From Bacteroidales bacterium (GTDB taxonomy: Bacteria; Bacteroidota; Bacteroidia; Bacteroidales; UBA932), in the NCBI GenBank assembly GCA_017631875.1, contig JAGBSL010000083.1:1-9455 (forward strand): 9,455 nucleotides of DNA. The letters run 5' to 3'. The notes beneath the pieces are model-generated. The model saw only the letters and a program-made list of their open reading frames with translations. It had not been told where the DNA came from and did not search any database. Both the position numbers and the translations under genes were made by a program. Numbering within the stretch: the first letter of the stretch is position 1; every line of letters starts with the position of its first letter. Below, piece after piece: positions 1 to 4,784 of this stretch.

Positions 1-199
1 AGACAACATGGCTGCCGGTCCAGCTTCTTACGGTATGACCGACACTATGGGTCGTATGCACTCTGACGCACAGTTCGCAGGTTCTTCATCAGTTCCAGCA
101 CACGTTGAGATGATGGGATTCCTCGGCATCGGTAACAACCCAATGGTAGGTTGTACTGTAGCTGTGGCTGTGGACGTGGCAACTGCTCTCAGCAAGTAA
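1..199 (+). CDS. GGGtGRT family protein, C-terminal end (partial)
   Basis: The reading frame is already open at the window edge (codons for D and N at 2-7 precede the ATG at 8), so only about the last 66 residues are present. The tail reads DNMAAGPASYGMTDTMGRMH, then SDAQFAGSSSVPAHVEMMGF, then GNNPMVGCTVAVAVDVATAL. From memory this matches the strongly conserved C-terminus of GGGtGRT proteins (about 330 residues, common in Bacteroidota and Clostridia, function unestablished). The GGGTGRT motif itself would lie just upstream, outside the window. A rho-independent terminator follows the stop. The last 121 bases recur downstream at 1309-1503, so this 3' end may have been supplied by an inserted cassette rather than being the ancestral one. 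Family assignment is confident; no biochemical role is claimed. Confidence 0.88.
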   Translation, partial: DNMAAGPASYGMTDTMGRMHSDAQFAGSSSVPAHVEMMGFLGIGNNPMVGCTVAVAVDVATALSK

Positions 200-201
200 T
201 C
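81..201 (+). repeat. Direct repeat, copy 1: 3' end of the GGGtGRT gene
   Basis: Bases 93-201 recur at 1395-1503 (offset 1302) with three mismatches, at 148 (a/t), 157 (t/a) and 160 (a/g). All three are third codon positions and leave Val, Thr and Val unchanged. Bases 81-94 recur at 1309-1322, separated from the rest of the second copy by a 74-base insert. Similarity ends two bases after the stop codon. This copy is joined to the intact upstream gene. Confidence 0.95.
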
Positions 202-223
202 GAGTACATCTCAATACTTTACG

Positions 224-254
224 GAGACATCCTTTCGAGGGTGTCTCTTTTTTT
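224..254 (+). terminator. Rho-independent terminator of the GGGtGRT gene
   Basis: A nine-pair stem, GAGACATCC (224-232) with GGGTGTCTC (239-247) including one T-G pair, closes a six-base loop and is followed directly by seven T residues (248-254). It lies 25 bases after the stop codon. The downstream tail copy has a terminator at the equivalent place with a different sequence. Confidence 0.9.
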
Positions 255-280
255 AATGTTGTACAATCAAATAACACCCT

Positions 281-306
281 GTCATTCTGAGCGAAGCGAA
301 GAATCT
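281..306. repeat. REP-like short repeat of the 'HSERSEES' type
   Basis: The core CATTCTGAGCGAAGCGAAG contains a tandem GCGAA pentamer (291-300) and short complementary ends, ATTCT (284-288) and AGAAT (300-304), so it can fold. I recognise it as a dispersed intergenic element seen in many unrelated bacterial genomes, where its translation gives spurious HSERSEES peptides. Only one copy is in this window. Its presence supports 255-470 being non-coding and marks the accessory segment as repeat-bearing. Confidence 0.7.
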
Positions 307-318
307 TTAAATGAGAGT

Positions 319-348
319 TGTGTCACTTTTTGCCCTATTCGTGACACA
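319..348. repeat. Perfect 8-base inverted repeat
   Basis: TGTGTCAC (319-326) and GTGACACA (341-348) are perfectly complementary around a 14-base spacer. No T-tract follows the right arm, so this is not a typical terminator. It lies between the REP-like element and the promoter region of the orphan membrane-protein gene. It could be an operator, part of a small mobile repeat, or chance; the sequence does not decide. Confidence 0.55.
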
Positions 349-414
349 GTCCTACCAAGTTTCACACAGACTTCGACCTGTTTCTGATGAATCGCGGGTC
401 ATCGTACCGACTTG

Positions 415-445
415 CTTGTGTTTTGCTGATTAATAACTATCTTTA
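415..445 (+). promoter_or_regulatory. Candidate promoter of the orphan membrane-protein gene
   Basis: TATCTTTA (438-445) matches the Bacteroidota -7 motif TAnnTTTG at all but the last base. CTTG (415-418) lies 19 bases upstream, where the TTTG element is expected. The -7 motif ends 24 bases before the ATG at 470, close to the spacing seen in the other genes here. The support is moderate because both elements are imperfect. Confidence 0.45.
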
Positions 446-469
446 CAAATAGATCATAAAGAAGTATTA

Positions 470-1240
470 ATGAACACGTGTATCATTTTAGACGGTGTCA
501 ACGGACGTGGAGTGAGATGTATGCTCGATACCTTCAAAGAGGATTATAATATTGGGGACAGGCTGCATCAATTCTGTTTGAAGGTATATGCTCTGGATTT
601 TAAGAAATATCTTGTTGTTTTTGAAGGGGGATACAAGTTTGAAGATTTCTATGATCTTCTTTTGACTTTGTTTCTGGATCTGAAGGATGGTCAGGATGTC
701 TATGGTTATAGCGGTACATCAGAACTGAATGGGGTGGATGCGGAATATGCTTTATTCCGTTTTATGGAAGTTGATGGTAATCTTACCTGCGTAATATGTG
801 ATGAATCAGGTAAGAATTACAGTGAAACAAGAAATCCAAAGAAGAAACTGGTATATGATTACGAATCTGCAGAAGGATTGTGCAGTTACATATATCAATC
901 AGAATACGATGGAAGTATCTTTATGGAGTGTGAGATATCAGGTCCGAAGCCTTCAGAAAAATATTCATGCCTTTTCACTCTGCTTAAATTCGTTTTAGGT
1001 TTTGCTATAGCGATCCCCATCCTGTCATTTGGGTTCAAGGCTGATATAAGCAGGGATTCACGCTACATATTATTGGGTATATCTTTTCTTTGTGGTATCA
1101 CATATGGAGCAATCTATAGTTTCCGAAATCCGCACATAAGTACTCAGAAGGTAAAAAATAGAGTCGGAATAACCTTTATGACAATTTTCGTCGGAACTCT
1201 TGTGATAATACGTATAATACAATTAATCAGTGATTATTGA
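470..1240 (+). CDS. Orphan protein: soluble N-terminal part plus three C-terminal membrane helices
   Basis: I do not recognise a family. The 256-residue product has a soluble, mixed-charge first part (about 1-165). Three hydrophobic segments follow: around 167-188 (LLKFVLGFAIAIPILSFGF), 199-218 (YILLGISFLCGITYGAIYSF) and 233-254 (VGITFMTIFVGTLVIIRIIQ). There is no signal peptide, so the N-terminal part is probably cytoplasmic or membrane-associated. No nuclease, protease, NTPase or sugar-binding motif is visible. The ATG at 470 fits the upstream promoter spacing; a second ATG at 521, preceded by GGAGTGAG, would shorten the protein by 17 residues. Two 60-base stretches counted by hand gave 35-38% G+C against 58% in a stretch of the aldolase gene, suggesting foreign origin. 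It is the only gene between two copies of the GGGtGRT tail, so it is probably cassette cargo. An immunity or defence role would be speculation. Confidence 0.75.
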   Translation: MNTCIILDGVNGRGVRCMLDTFKEDYNIGDRLHQFCLKVYALDFKKYLVVFEGGYKFEDFYDLLLTLFLDLKDGQDVYGYSGTSELNGVDAEYALFRFMEVDGNLTCVICDESGKNYSETRNPKKKLVYDYESAEGLCSYIYQSEYDGSIFMECEISGPKPSEKYSCLFTLLKFVLGFAIAIPILSFGFKADISRDSRYILLGISFLCGITYGAIYSFRNPHISTQKVKNRVGITFMTIFVGTLVIIRIIQLISDY

Positions 1241-1308
1241 ATCTTTTAGGTGTTTTCCTCATGTTTGTGTGATTGATTGGATTCTTTAATGTATGGTACA
1301 ATGAAGAT
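1241..1308. other. Non-coding right flank of the orphan gene
   Basis: These 68 bases between the orphan gene stop and the displaced tail are AT-rich. They hold no ORF and no terminator-like stem with a T-run. With the tail copy, its terminator and the inverted repeat listed separately, they make up the gene-free stretch 1241-1813. Outside the listed features I see nothing there. Confidence 0.5.
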
Positions 1309-1317
1309 GTTCTTCAT
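1301..1317. repeat. Perfect 7-base hairpin at the left edge of the displaced tail
   Basis: ATGAAGA (1301-1307) and TCTTCAT (1311-1317) are perfectly complementary around TGT. The right arm is already part of the duplicated gene tail, which begins at 1309, so the palindrome straddles the junction between the accessory segment and the tail copy. It could be a recombination-site feature or coincidence. Confidence 0.45.
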
Positions 1318-1501
1318 CAGTTAAGCCCGTAGGCTTTCCCTCTTTCGCACCTAGGCAATTCCATCAAACTTGAGTGCACTCGGTTTGCCGTAGCTTCCAG
1401 CACACGTTGAGATGATGGGATTCCTCGGCATCGGTAACAACCCAATGGTTGGTTGTACAGTGGCTGTGGCTGTGGACGTGGCAACTGCTCTCAGCAAGTA
1501 A
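1309..1501 (+). pseudogene. Displaced C-terminal fragment of a GGGtGRT gene, split by a 74-base insert
   Basis: This is the second copy of the gene tail. Bases 1309-1322 equal 81-94 and bases 1395-1501 match 93-199 with three synonymous differences, ending at the same TAA stop. No start codon or remaining 5' part of the gene is present, so it is a remnant. Because every difference is silent, the sequence diverged while still under protein-level selection. It therefore came from a different functional allele rather than from decay of the neighbouring copy. It is either the ancestral 3' end displaced by the insertion or a tail carried by the element. Confidence 0.85.
1323..1396. other. 74-base insert within the displaced gene tail
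   Basis: Compared with the upstream copy, 74 extra bases lie exactly between the equivalents of 94 and 95. TT occurs at both edges, so the boundaries are ambiguous by two bases. The insert is rich in self-complementarity: AAGCC/GGCTT around CGTA (1323-1336), CAAAC (1365-1369) with GTTTG (1383-1387), and within that the perfect palindrome GAGTGCACTC (1372-1381). Its ends are AAGC and GCTT, a four-base inverted repeat. It shows no cloverleaf fold or T-arm and no ORF. It may be a tiny mobile element or a leftover recombination site. Confidence 0.6.
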
Positions 1502-1524
1502 TCCTACAGGTTACATATACTTAT

Positions 1525-1559
1525 GAGAGATGCTCCGATTGGGGTATCTCTCCTTTTTT
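1525..1559 (+). terminator. Rho-independent terminator after the displaced gene tail
   Basis: GAGAGATGCTCC (1525-1536) pairs with GGGGTATCTCTC (1541-1552) around a GATT loop, with two G-T pairs, and six T residues follow at 1554-1559. It lies 24 bases after the stop of the displaced tail, matching the 25-base distance in copy 1, but the two stems differ in sequence. It looks like the native terminator of another GGGtGRT allele. Confidence 0.88.
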
Positions 1560-1586
1560 ATAGTGGCTGGTGATGACCTTTAGGGT

Positions 1587-1692
1587 GTGGCACCTAATGT
1601 GTTGAACTTGAGGCAATTAGCCTATTGTTATCCGCAAAAATTTTAGGATAATGCAAGGCTAAATTGTTGAGTGATAGGTGTTTATCTGCCAC
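1587..1692. repeat. 106-base imperfect inverted repeat, possibly MITE-like
   Basis: The outer arms are GTGG (1587-1590)/CCAC (1689-1692) and CACCTA (1591-1596)/TAGGTG (1675-1680), with an eight-base bulge between them on the right. The inner arms are TTAGCCT (1617-1623)/AGGCTAA (1656-1662) and TTATCC (1628-1633)/GGATAA (1646-1651), around a 12-base AT-rich loop. There is no T-tract and no ORF. The element ends 70 bases before the -33 box of the peroxiredoxin gene. It could be a miniature transposable element or a structured RNA; I see no other copy in the window. Confidence 0.6.
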
Positions 1693-1761
1693 GGGCTGTC
1701 AGAGGAAAGGGCGGTGAGTGGCCTTCTGACGAAACCAAAGAGCAAATGGGTCAGTCAAGCG

Positions 1762-1793
1762 TTTGGAATTATCATTGCTATTGACTATCTTTG
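1762..1793 (+). promoter_or_regulatory. Bacteroidota-type promoter of the peroxiredoxin gene
   Basis: TTTG (1762-1765) and a perfect TAnnTTTG motif, TATCTTTG (1786-1793), are separated by 20 bases, the standard layout for the primary sigma factor of Bacteroidota. The -7 motif ends 20 bases before the ATG at 1814. It also shows that the in-frame ATG at 1763 lies upstream of transcription and is not the start. Confidence 0.85.
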
Positions 1794-1813
1794 AATTATT
1801 AAAATTTAGAATT

Positions 1814-2260
1814 ATGTTGAAAGTAGGAGATAGAATGCCGTTTTTCGAGGTCATGGACCAGAATGGCAACAAGTTCAATTCACTGCAGCTGCTTGGCAGA
1901 AAGACTATCATATATTTTTATCCGAAGGACAATACCAGCGGATGTACTGCGCAGGCATGCAGCCTCAGGGATAATTATGCAAGACTGGTGGCTGAAGGAT
2001 ATAATGTCATAGGTATCAGCAAGGACAGTGTCAATTCACACAAGAATTTCGCTTCGAAGTATGACCTGCCTTTCACGCTTCTTTCGGATACTTCAACCGA
2101 AATCCTTCAGGCATTCGGTGCGTGGGGAGAGAAGAAGATGTATGGAAAGACGACCATGGGCACGCTCAGGAAGACCTTAATCTTTGACGAAGAGGGCATT
2201 CTCGTAAAGATAATCGAGAAGGTAGATACTAAGAATCATGCTTCGCAGATTTTAGATTAG
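1814..2260 (+). CDS. bcp: Thioredoxin-dependent thiol peroxidase, Bcp/PrxQ type
   Basis: The 148-residue product is a full-length cytoplasmic peroxiredoxin that reduces hydrogen peroxide and organic hydroperoxides with electrons from thioredoxin. The active-site block reads YFYPKDNTSGCTAQACSLRD. Cys44 is the expected peroxidatic residue and Cys49 the resolving one, the five-residue spacing typical of Bcp (Cys45/Cys50 in E. coli). Thr41 fits the conserved Thr of the active site, and the late TLRKTLIFDEEGILVKI strand is also typical. The ATG at 1814 is chosen because the promoter -7 motif ends 20 bases before it and homologues start at this point. The gene is monocistronic. It converges on the nitroreductase, and a long hairpin follows its stop. 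Confidence 0.93.
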   Translation: MLKVGDRMPFFEVMDQNGNKFNSLQLLGRKTIIYFYPKDNTSGCTAQACSLRDNYARLVAEGYNVIGISKDSVNSHKNFASKYDLPFTLLSDTSTEILQAFGAWGEKKMYGKTTMGTLRKTLIFDEEGILVKIIEKVDTKNHASQILD

Positions 2261-2263
2261 TTA

Positions 2264-2322
2264 GCGGATGGTAAACAAGCAAGGGGTCTCTAAGCGAGGC
2301 CCCTTGTCTGTTTACCATCTGC
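2264..2322. terminator. Long hairpin between convergent genes, likely bidirectional terminator
   Basis: The outer stem pairs 2264-2277 with 2309-2322; eleven pairs, GATGGTAAACA with TGTTTACCATC, are perfect. After a one-mismatch, one-wobble step, an eleven-pair inner stem follows (2280-2290 with 2296-2306), closed by a TAAGC loop. The right arm covers the stop codon and last codons of the nitroreductase gene on the minus strand. No run of T follows on either strand, so it may terminate weakly or protect 3' ends instead. The structure itself is clear. Confidence 0.75.
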
Positions 2323-2911
2323 CATAATGCACATTCTCCGGCTTCCACTTGTCACGTGGCTTGGTAGTGCCGTCGTGGTGGCCGATCGGGATTGCACACA
2401 GAGGCTGCACTGTCTCCGGCAGGCCGAGGAACTCGCCGAGCGGCTCAGCCAGCTGCATGTTCGGATATACTCCAGTCCATACGGCACCCAGTCCGAGTGC
2501 TTCAGCTGCAAGGAGAAGATTCTCGGTCGCAGCCGAACAGTCCTGCTGCCAGTATGGGTTTTCACGTCCTTCGAACCATGTGGTCTCGCCGCAGACTACG
2601 ATAGCCAGTGGCGCCTGTTTGAGCATCTTTGCATAAGGGAGAATCTCCGCCATTGCGTCGAGCTGAGCGCGGTCTGTCACTACGACGAATCTCCAAGGCT
2701 GGTAGTTCACGGCCGTAGGGGCTGCCATCGCCGCCTTCAGCATGGCCTCTACATGCTCCTGGGAAACCGGCTCCGAAGTGAAGCTCCTGACGCTCTTTCG
2801 GTTGAAGATGTTCTCGAAAACGGCGTCAGCAGTGTTTGTGTTGCTGGTACATGAATTCATAATTGTAAGTGTCAATGCCGCAAGGGCGACTGCTAAAAGT
2901 TTGTGTTTCAT
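2312..2911 (-). CDS. Nitroreductase-family flavoprotein, predicted lipoprotein
   Basis: From the ATG at 2911 the product has 199 residues. It starts MKHKLLAVALAALTLTIMNS followed by Cys21, a lipoprotein signal with an N-S-C lipobox, so export and lipid anchoring are likely. The nitroreductase fold follows: RKSVRSF (38-44) is the FMN-phosphate binding motif, AAPTAVNYQPWRFVVV (63 onward) is the second conserved block, and LGLGAVWTGVY near the C-terminus is the third. The family uses FMN and NAD(P)H to reduce nitro groups, quinones or other acceptors; the substrate here is unknown. Exported nitroreductases are known in Bacteroidales, but how FMN reaches such a protein is unclear. An ATG six codons upstream is possible but would precede a less regular signal peptide. 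The gene is divergent from the MBL-fold lipoprotein, which shares its surface location. Confidence 0.88.
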   Translation of the reverse strand: MKHKLLAVALAALTLTIMNSCTSNTNTADAVFENIFNRKSVRSFTSEPVSQEHVEAMLKAAMAAPTAVNYQPWRFVVVTDRAQLDAMAEILPYAKMLKQAPLAIVVCGETTWFEGRENPYWQQDCSAATENLLLAAEALGLGAVWTGVYPNMQLAEPLGEFLGLPETVQPLCAIPIGHHDGTTKPRDKWKPENVHYGRW

Positions 2912-2934
2912 AATAGTTGAGGTTATCATCTGCT

Positions 2935-2967
2935 CAAATGTCAGAAATTTCAGTAAATTTACACAAA
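2935..2967 (-). promoter_or_regulatory. Promoter of the nitroreductase gene
   Basis: On the minus strand TTTG (complement of 2964-2967) is followed after 21 bases by GACATTTG (complement of 2935-2942), which matches TAnnTTTG at all but the first base. The -7 motif ends 23 bases before the ATG at 2911. Confidence 0.6.
2954..2961 (+). promoter_or_regulatory. Candidate -7 element of the MBL-fold lipoprotein gene
   Basis: TAAATTTA matches TAnnTTTG except for the last base and ends 21 bases before the ATG at 2983. No good TTTG is seen upstream, so support is limited. The motif lies between the two elements of the divergent nitroreductase promoter, so the two genes probably interfere or are co-regulated. 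Confidence 0.4.
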
Positions 2968-2974
2968 TTAAACC

Positions 2975-2986
2975 ATGAAACCATGA
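2975..2986 (+). other. Minimal upstream ORF (M-K-P-stop) overlapping the MBL-fold gene start
   Basis: CCATGAAA occurs twice in tandem (2973-2980 and 2981-2988). The first ATG (2975) reads ATG AAA CCA TGA, and its stop overlaps the second ATG at 2983 as ATGA. A ribosome starting at the first ATG would end exactly at the real start and could reinitiate. It may only be a small start-site duplication. Confidence 0.4.
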
Positions 2987-3744
2987 AAAACAGAATTATC
3001 TTTATCGCTCTGGCTGCAGTCCTTGCAATATCATGTGCACAGCGCCCGACAGAAGTCGAAATCATTCCGATACAGGACAACGTGACACCTCGCCTTATGC
3101 AGCGAGGACTTTTTGCTGATGCTCCGGACAGCCTTTTCGAGGCTCTCGGCCTGCAGGACGGCATCCCTTCGTCAGTGTGCGCATTCCTTGCAAAGTGTGA
3201 CGGCAAGAATGTCCTCTTTGACGCAGCGAACGGTGCTCATGACTCGCAGCTTCTGCCGGTTCTCGCTTCCAATGGTGTGGCGCCGGATGATGTTGACTAC
3301 ATATTCATAACCCACCTTCATGGCGATCACATCGGCGGGCTCATGAAGGAAGGGACGGCTGTTTTCCCGACCGCAGAACTCTATATTAATAAGGTGGAAT
3401 ATGATGCGTGGATGCATAAACCGTCGCTAGAGGCTATCGCTCAGGCGTATGGGGGTCGTCTGAAGACATTTGTCCCTGGCGATGCGCTGCCATGCGGTGT
3501 TGAGGCAATCGAGGCATATGGTCATACACCGGGACATACAGTATTCAAGGCCGGTGCTGCGCTCATAGCGGGAGACATCATGCATGGAGTTGCTCTTCAG
3601 CTTGAAAATCCGCAGTACTGTGCCCGCTTCGATATGGATCAGAGACAGTCAGTCGCCACACGTAAGCGTATCATTGAGTTGGCGGCCGGCAGCGGTTTGA
3701 GACTCTACGGAATGCATTTCCCTGAACCATATTACCTTCAGTAA
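2983..3744 (+). CDS. Metallo-beta-lactamase-fold hydrolase, predicted lipoprotein
   Basis: From the ATG at 2983 the product has 253 residues. MKNRIIFIALAAVLAIS is followed by Cys18, giving a lipobox A-I-S-C and a membrane-anchored, exported protein; the upstream in-frame ATG at 2917 would bury this signal, so it is rejected. Metal ligands of the fold are visible: HLHGDH (111-116), His185 in the block starting HTPGH (181), Asp198 in GDIMH, and His245 near the C-terminus. This is the full two-zinc set of the lactonase/glyoxalase-II-like branch. The substrate is not evident; the layout resembles quorum-quenching lactonase-like and other general hydrolases and does not by itself imply beta-lactam resistance. 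The gene ends 35 bases before the oxidoreductase gene, whose -7 element lies in that gap. Confidence 0.88.
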   Translation: MKNRIIFIALAAVLAISCAQRPTEVEIIPIQDNVTPRLMQRGLFADAPDSLFEALGLQDGIPSSVCAFLAKCDGKNVLFDAANGAHDSQLLPVLASNGVAPDDVDYIFITHLHGDHIGGLMKEGTAVFPTAELYINKVEYDAWMHKPSLEAIAQAYGGRLKTFVPGDALPCGVEAIEAYGHTPGHTVFKAGAALIAGDIMHGVALQLENPQYCARFDMDQRQSVATRKRIIELAAGSGLRLYGMHFPEPYYLQ

Positions 3745-3752
3745 ATATTCTG

Positions 3753-3760
3753 TATCTTTG
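3753..3760 (+). promoter_or_regulatory. -7 element for the oxidoreductase-aldolase pair
   Basis: TATCTTTG is a perfect TAnnTTTG match ending 19 bases before the ATG at 3780. No clear TTTG is found about 20 bases upstream. It suggests that the next two genes are transcribed independently of the MBL-fold gene. Confidence 0.65.
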
Positions 3761-3779
3761 GGATTCAAATAGAGATATC

Positions 3780-4784
3780 ATGGTAAGATTCGGAATCATA
3801 GGAACCGGCAGGATCAGCGACTGGGTGCTCAAGGGGGCTGTTCAGGATCCTCGTATTAAGATTGTGGCAGTGTGCTCGAGGACTGTTGAGGCTGCCGAGG
3901 CGTTCATCGCTCGTAACCCAATGGCCGCCGGGGCGAAGGTATATACTTCTGTTGAGGATATGGCGGCAGACACGCAGGTGGATGCCGTGTATGTCGGAAC
4001 TCCGAACCAGACTCACTGCTCATATACTATTGCAGCGCTGAAGGCCGGCAAGCATGTGCTTTGTGAGAAGCCGCTGGCGCTGAATGCTGAGGAAGGCCGG
4101 CAGATGGTCGAGGCGGCGCGTGAGAGCGGATGTCTCCTCATGGAGGCCATGGTTTCTACGCTTAATCCGAACTTTATTGCAGCGGCTTCAAGAATCGCCG
4201 AAATCCAGCCTGTACGCCAGTACAGTTCATATTTCTGTCAGTATTCATCAAAGTTTGAGGCCCTGAAGAGGGGAGAGGTAGGTACGGCTTTCAAGCCGGG
4301 CACAGCCGGAGCCCTCAGGGATGTCGGAGTGTATACCTTGTACCCATTGGTAGCATTGTTCGGCAAGCCTTCTTCAGTAAAGGGCAAACTCTCTACATGG
4401 CAGACTCCGGAAGGGGAGACTGACGTATATGGAACCGCATTTCTGGGATATGACGGCATGGATGCGACTCTTACCTGGTCCAAGACATTCGACAGTTTCC
4501 AGCCTACAGAAATCGCTGGGGAGAATGGCAACCTGATTCTTGACGAGATTCATATTGCCCGAAAGGCGGAGATTGTACCTCATGCCGATCCGACTTCCGG
4601 CCTGGGACCGAAGCCGGGCAGGACGGTGATCAGCGAGGGGCTTCCTTATAACGAATATTACTATGAGTTCAAGGAGTTTGCGGATCTTATAGAGCAGGGC
4701 AGAACCGAGTCATCCCGCAACTCTCTTGAAACATCCCTTACAGTACTTGAGATAATTGATGAACTTTTAACTGATTGGAAATGA
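3780..4784 (+). CDS. Gfo/Idh/MocA-family NAD(P)-dependent oxidoreductase
   Basis: The 334-residue product is a full-length cytoplasmic dehydrogenase. The N-terminal Rossmann motif is FGIIGTGRISDW (G8-x-G10), followed by VAVCSR at the end of the second strand, TPNQTH (74-79) and the family signature CEKPLA with Glu96, Lys97 and Pro98. The C-terminal domain contains ALRDVGVYTLYPLVALFG, which fits the dimeric dihydrodiol dehydrogenase/sugar dehydrogenase branch. The family oxidises or reduces hydroxyl groups of sugars, cyclitols or related compounds with NAD(P). The exact substrate cannot be read from the sequence. The start at 3780 fits the -7 motif 19 bases upstream. Its TGA stop overlaps the aldolase start as ATGA, so the two are probably translated in a coupled way. 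No signal peptide is present. Confidence 0.92.
   Translation: MVRFGIIGTGRISDWVLKGAVQDPRIKIVAVCSRTVEAAEAFIARNPMAAGAKVYTSVEDMAADTQVDAVYVGTPNQTHCSYTIAALKAGKHVLCEKPLALNAEEGRQMVEAARESGCLLMEAMVSTLNPNFIAAASRIAEIQPVRQYSSYFCQYSSKFEALKRGEVGTAFKPGTAGALRDVGVYTLYPLVALFGKPSSVKGKLSTWQTPEGETDVYGTAFLGYDGMDATLTWSKTFDSFQPTEIAGENGNLILDEIHIARKAEIVPHADPTSGLGPKPGRTVISEGLPYNEYYYEFKEFADLIEQGRTESSRNSLETSLTVLEIIDELLTDWK

Larger units (their letters stand above)
1309..1503 (+). repeat. Direct repeat, copy 2 (interrupted)
   Basis: This is the partner of the repeat at 81-201. The homologous parts are 1309-1322 and 1395-1503; 1323-1394 is foreign to the repeat. The exact right edge is C1503, two bases after the stop codon, beyond which the two flanks differ. 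Confidence 0.93.

Noticed and set aside
151..387. 78-residue ORF reading through the gene end into the REP-like repeat
   Set aside because: It contains the spurious HSERSEES peptide and crosses a terminator hairpin.
1320..1326. GTTAAGC, which fits the integron core-site pattern GTTRRRY
   Set aside because: No matching RYYYAAC partner lies at the expected distance upstream, and most of the motif is explained by the duplicated gene tail.
1323..1396. The 74-base insert as a tRNA gene or fragment
   Set aside because: The length is suggestive, but neither strand shows a T-arm motif, acceptor stem or cloverleaf pairing.
1763..1813. Upstream ATG extending the peroxiredoxin by 17 residues
   Set aside because: It overlaps the -33 element and lies before the predicted transcription start, and the extension is not part of the family.
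2327..2854. 175-residue plus-strand ORF opposite the nitroreductase
   Set aside because: It is a shadow of a clear nitroreductase gene and its translation has no recognisable fold or signal.
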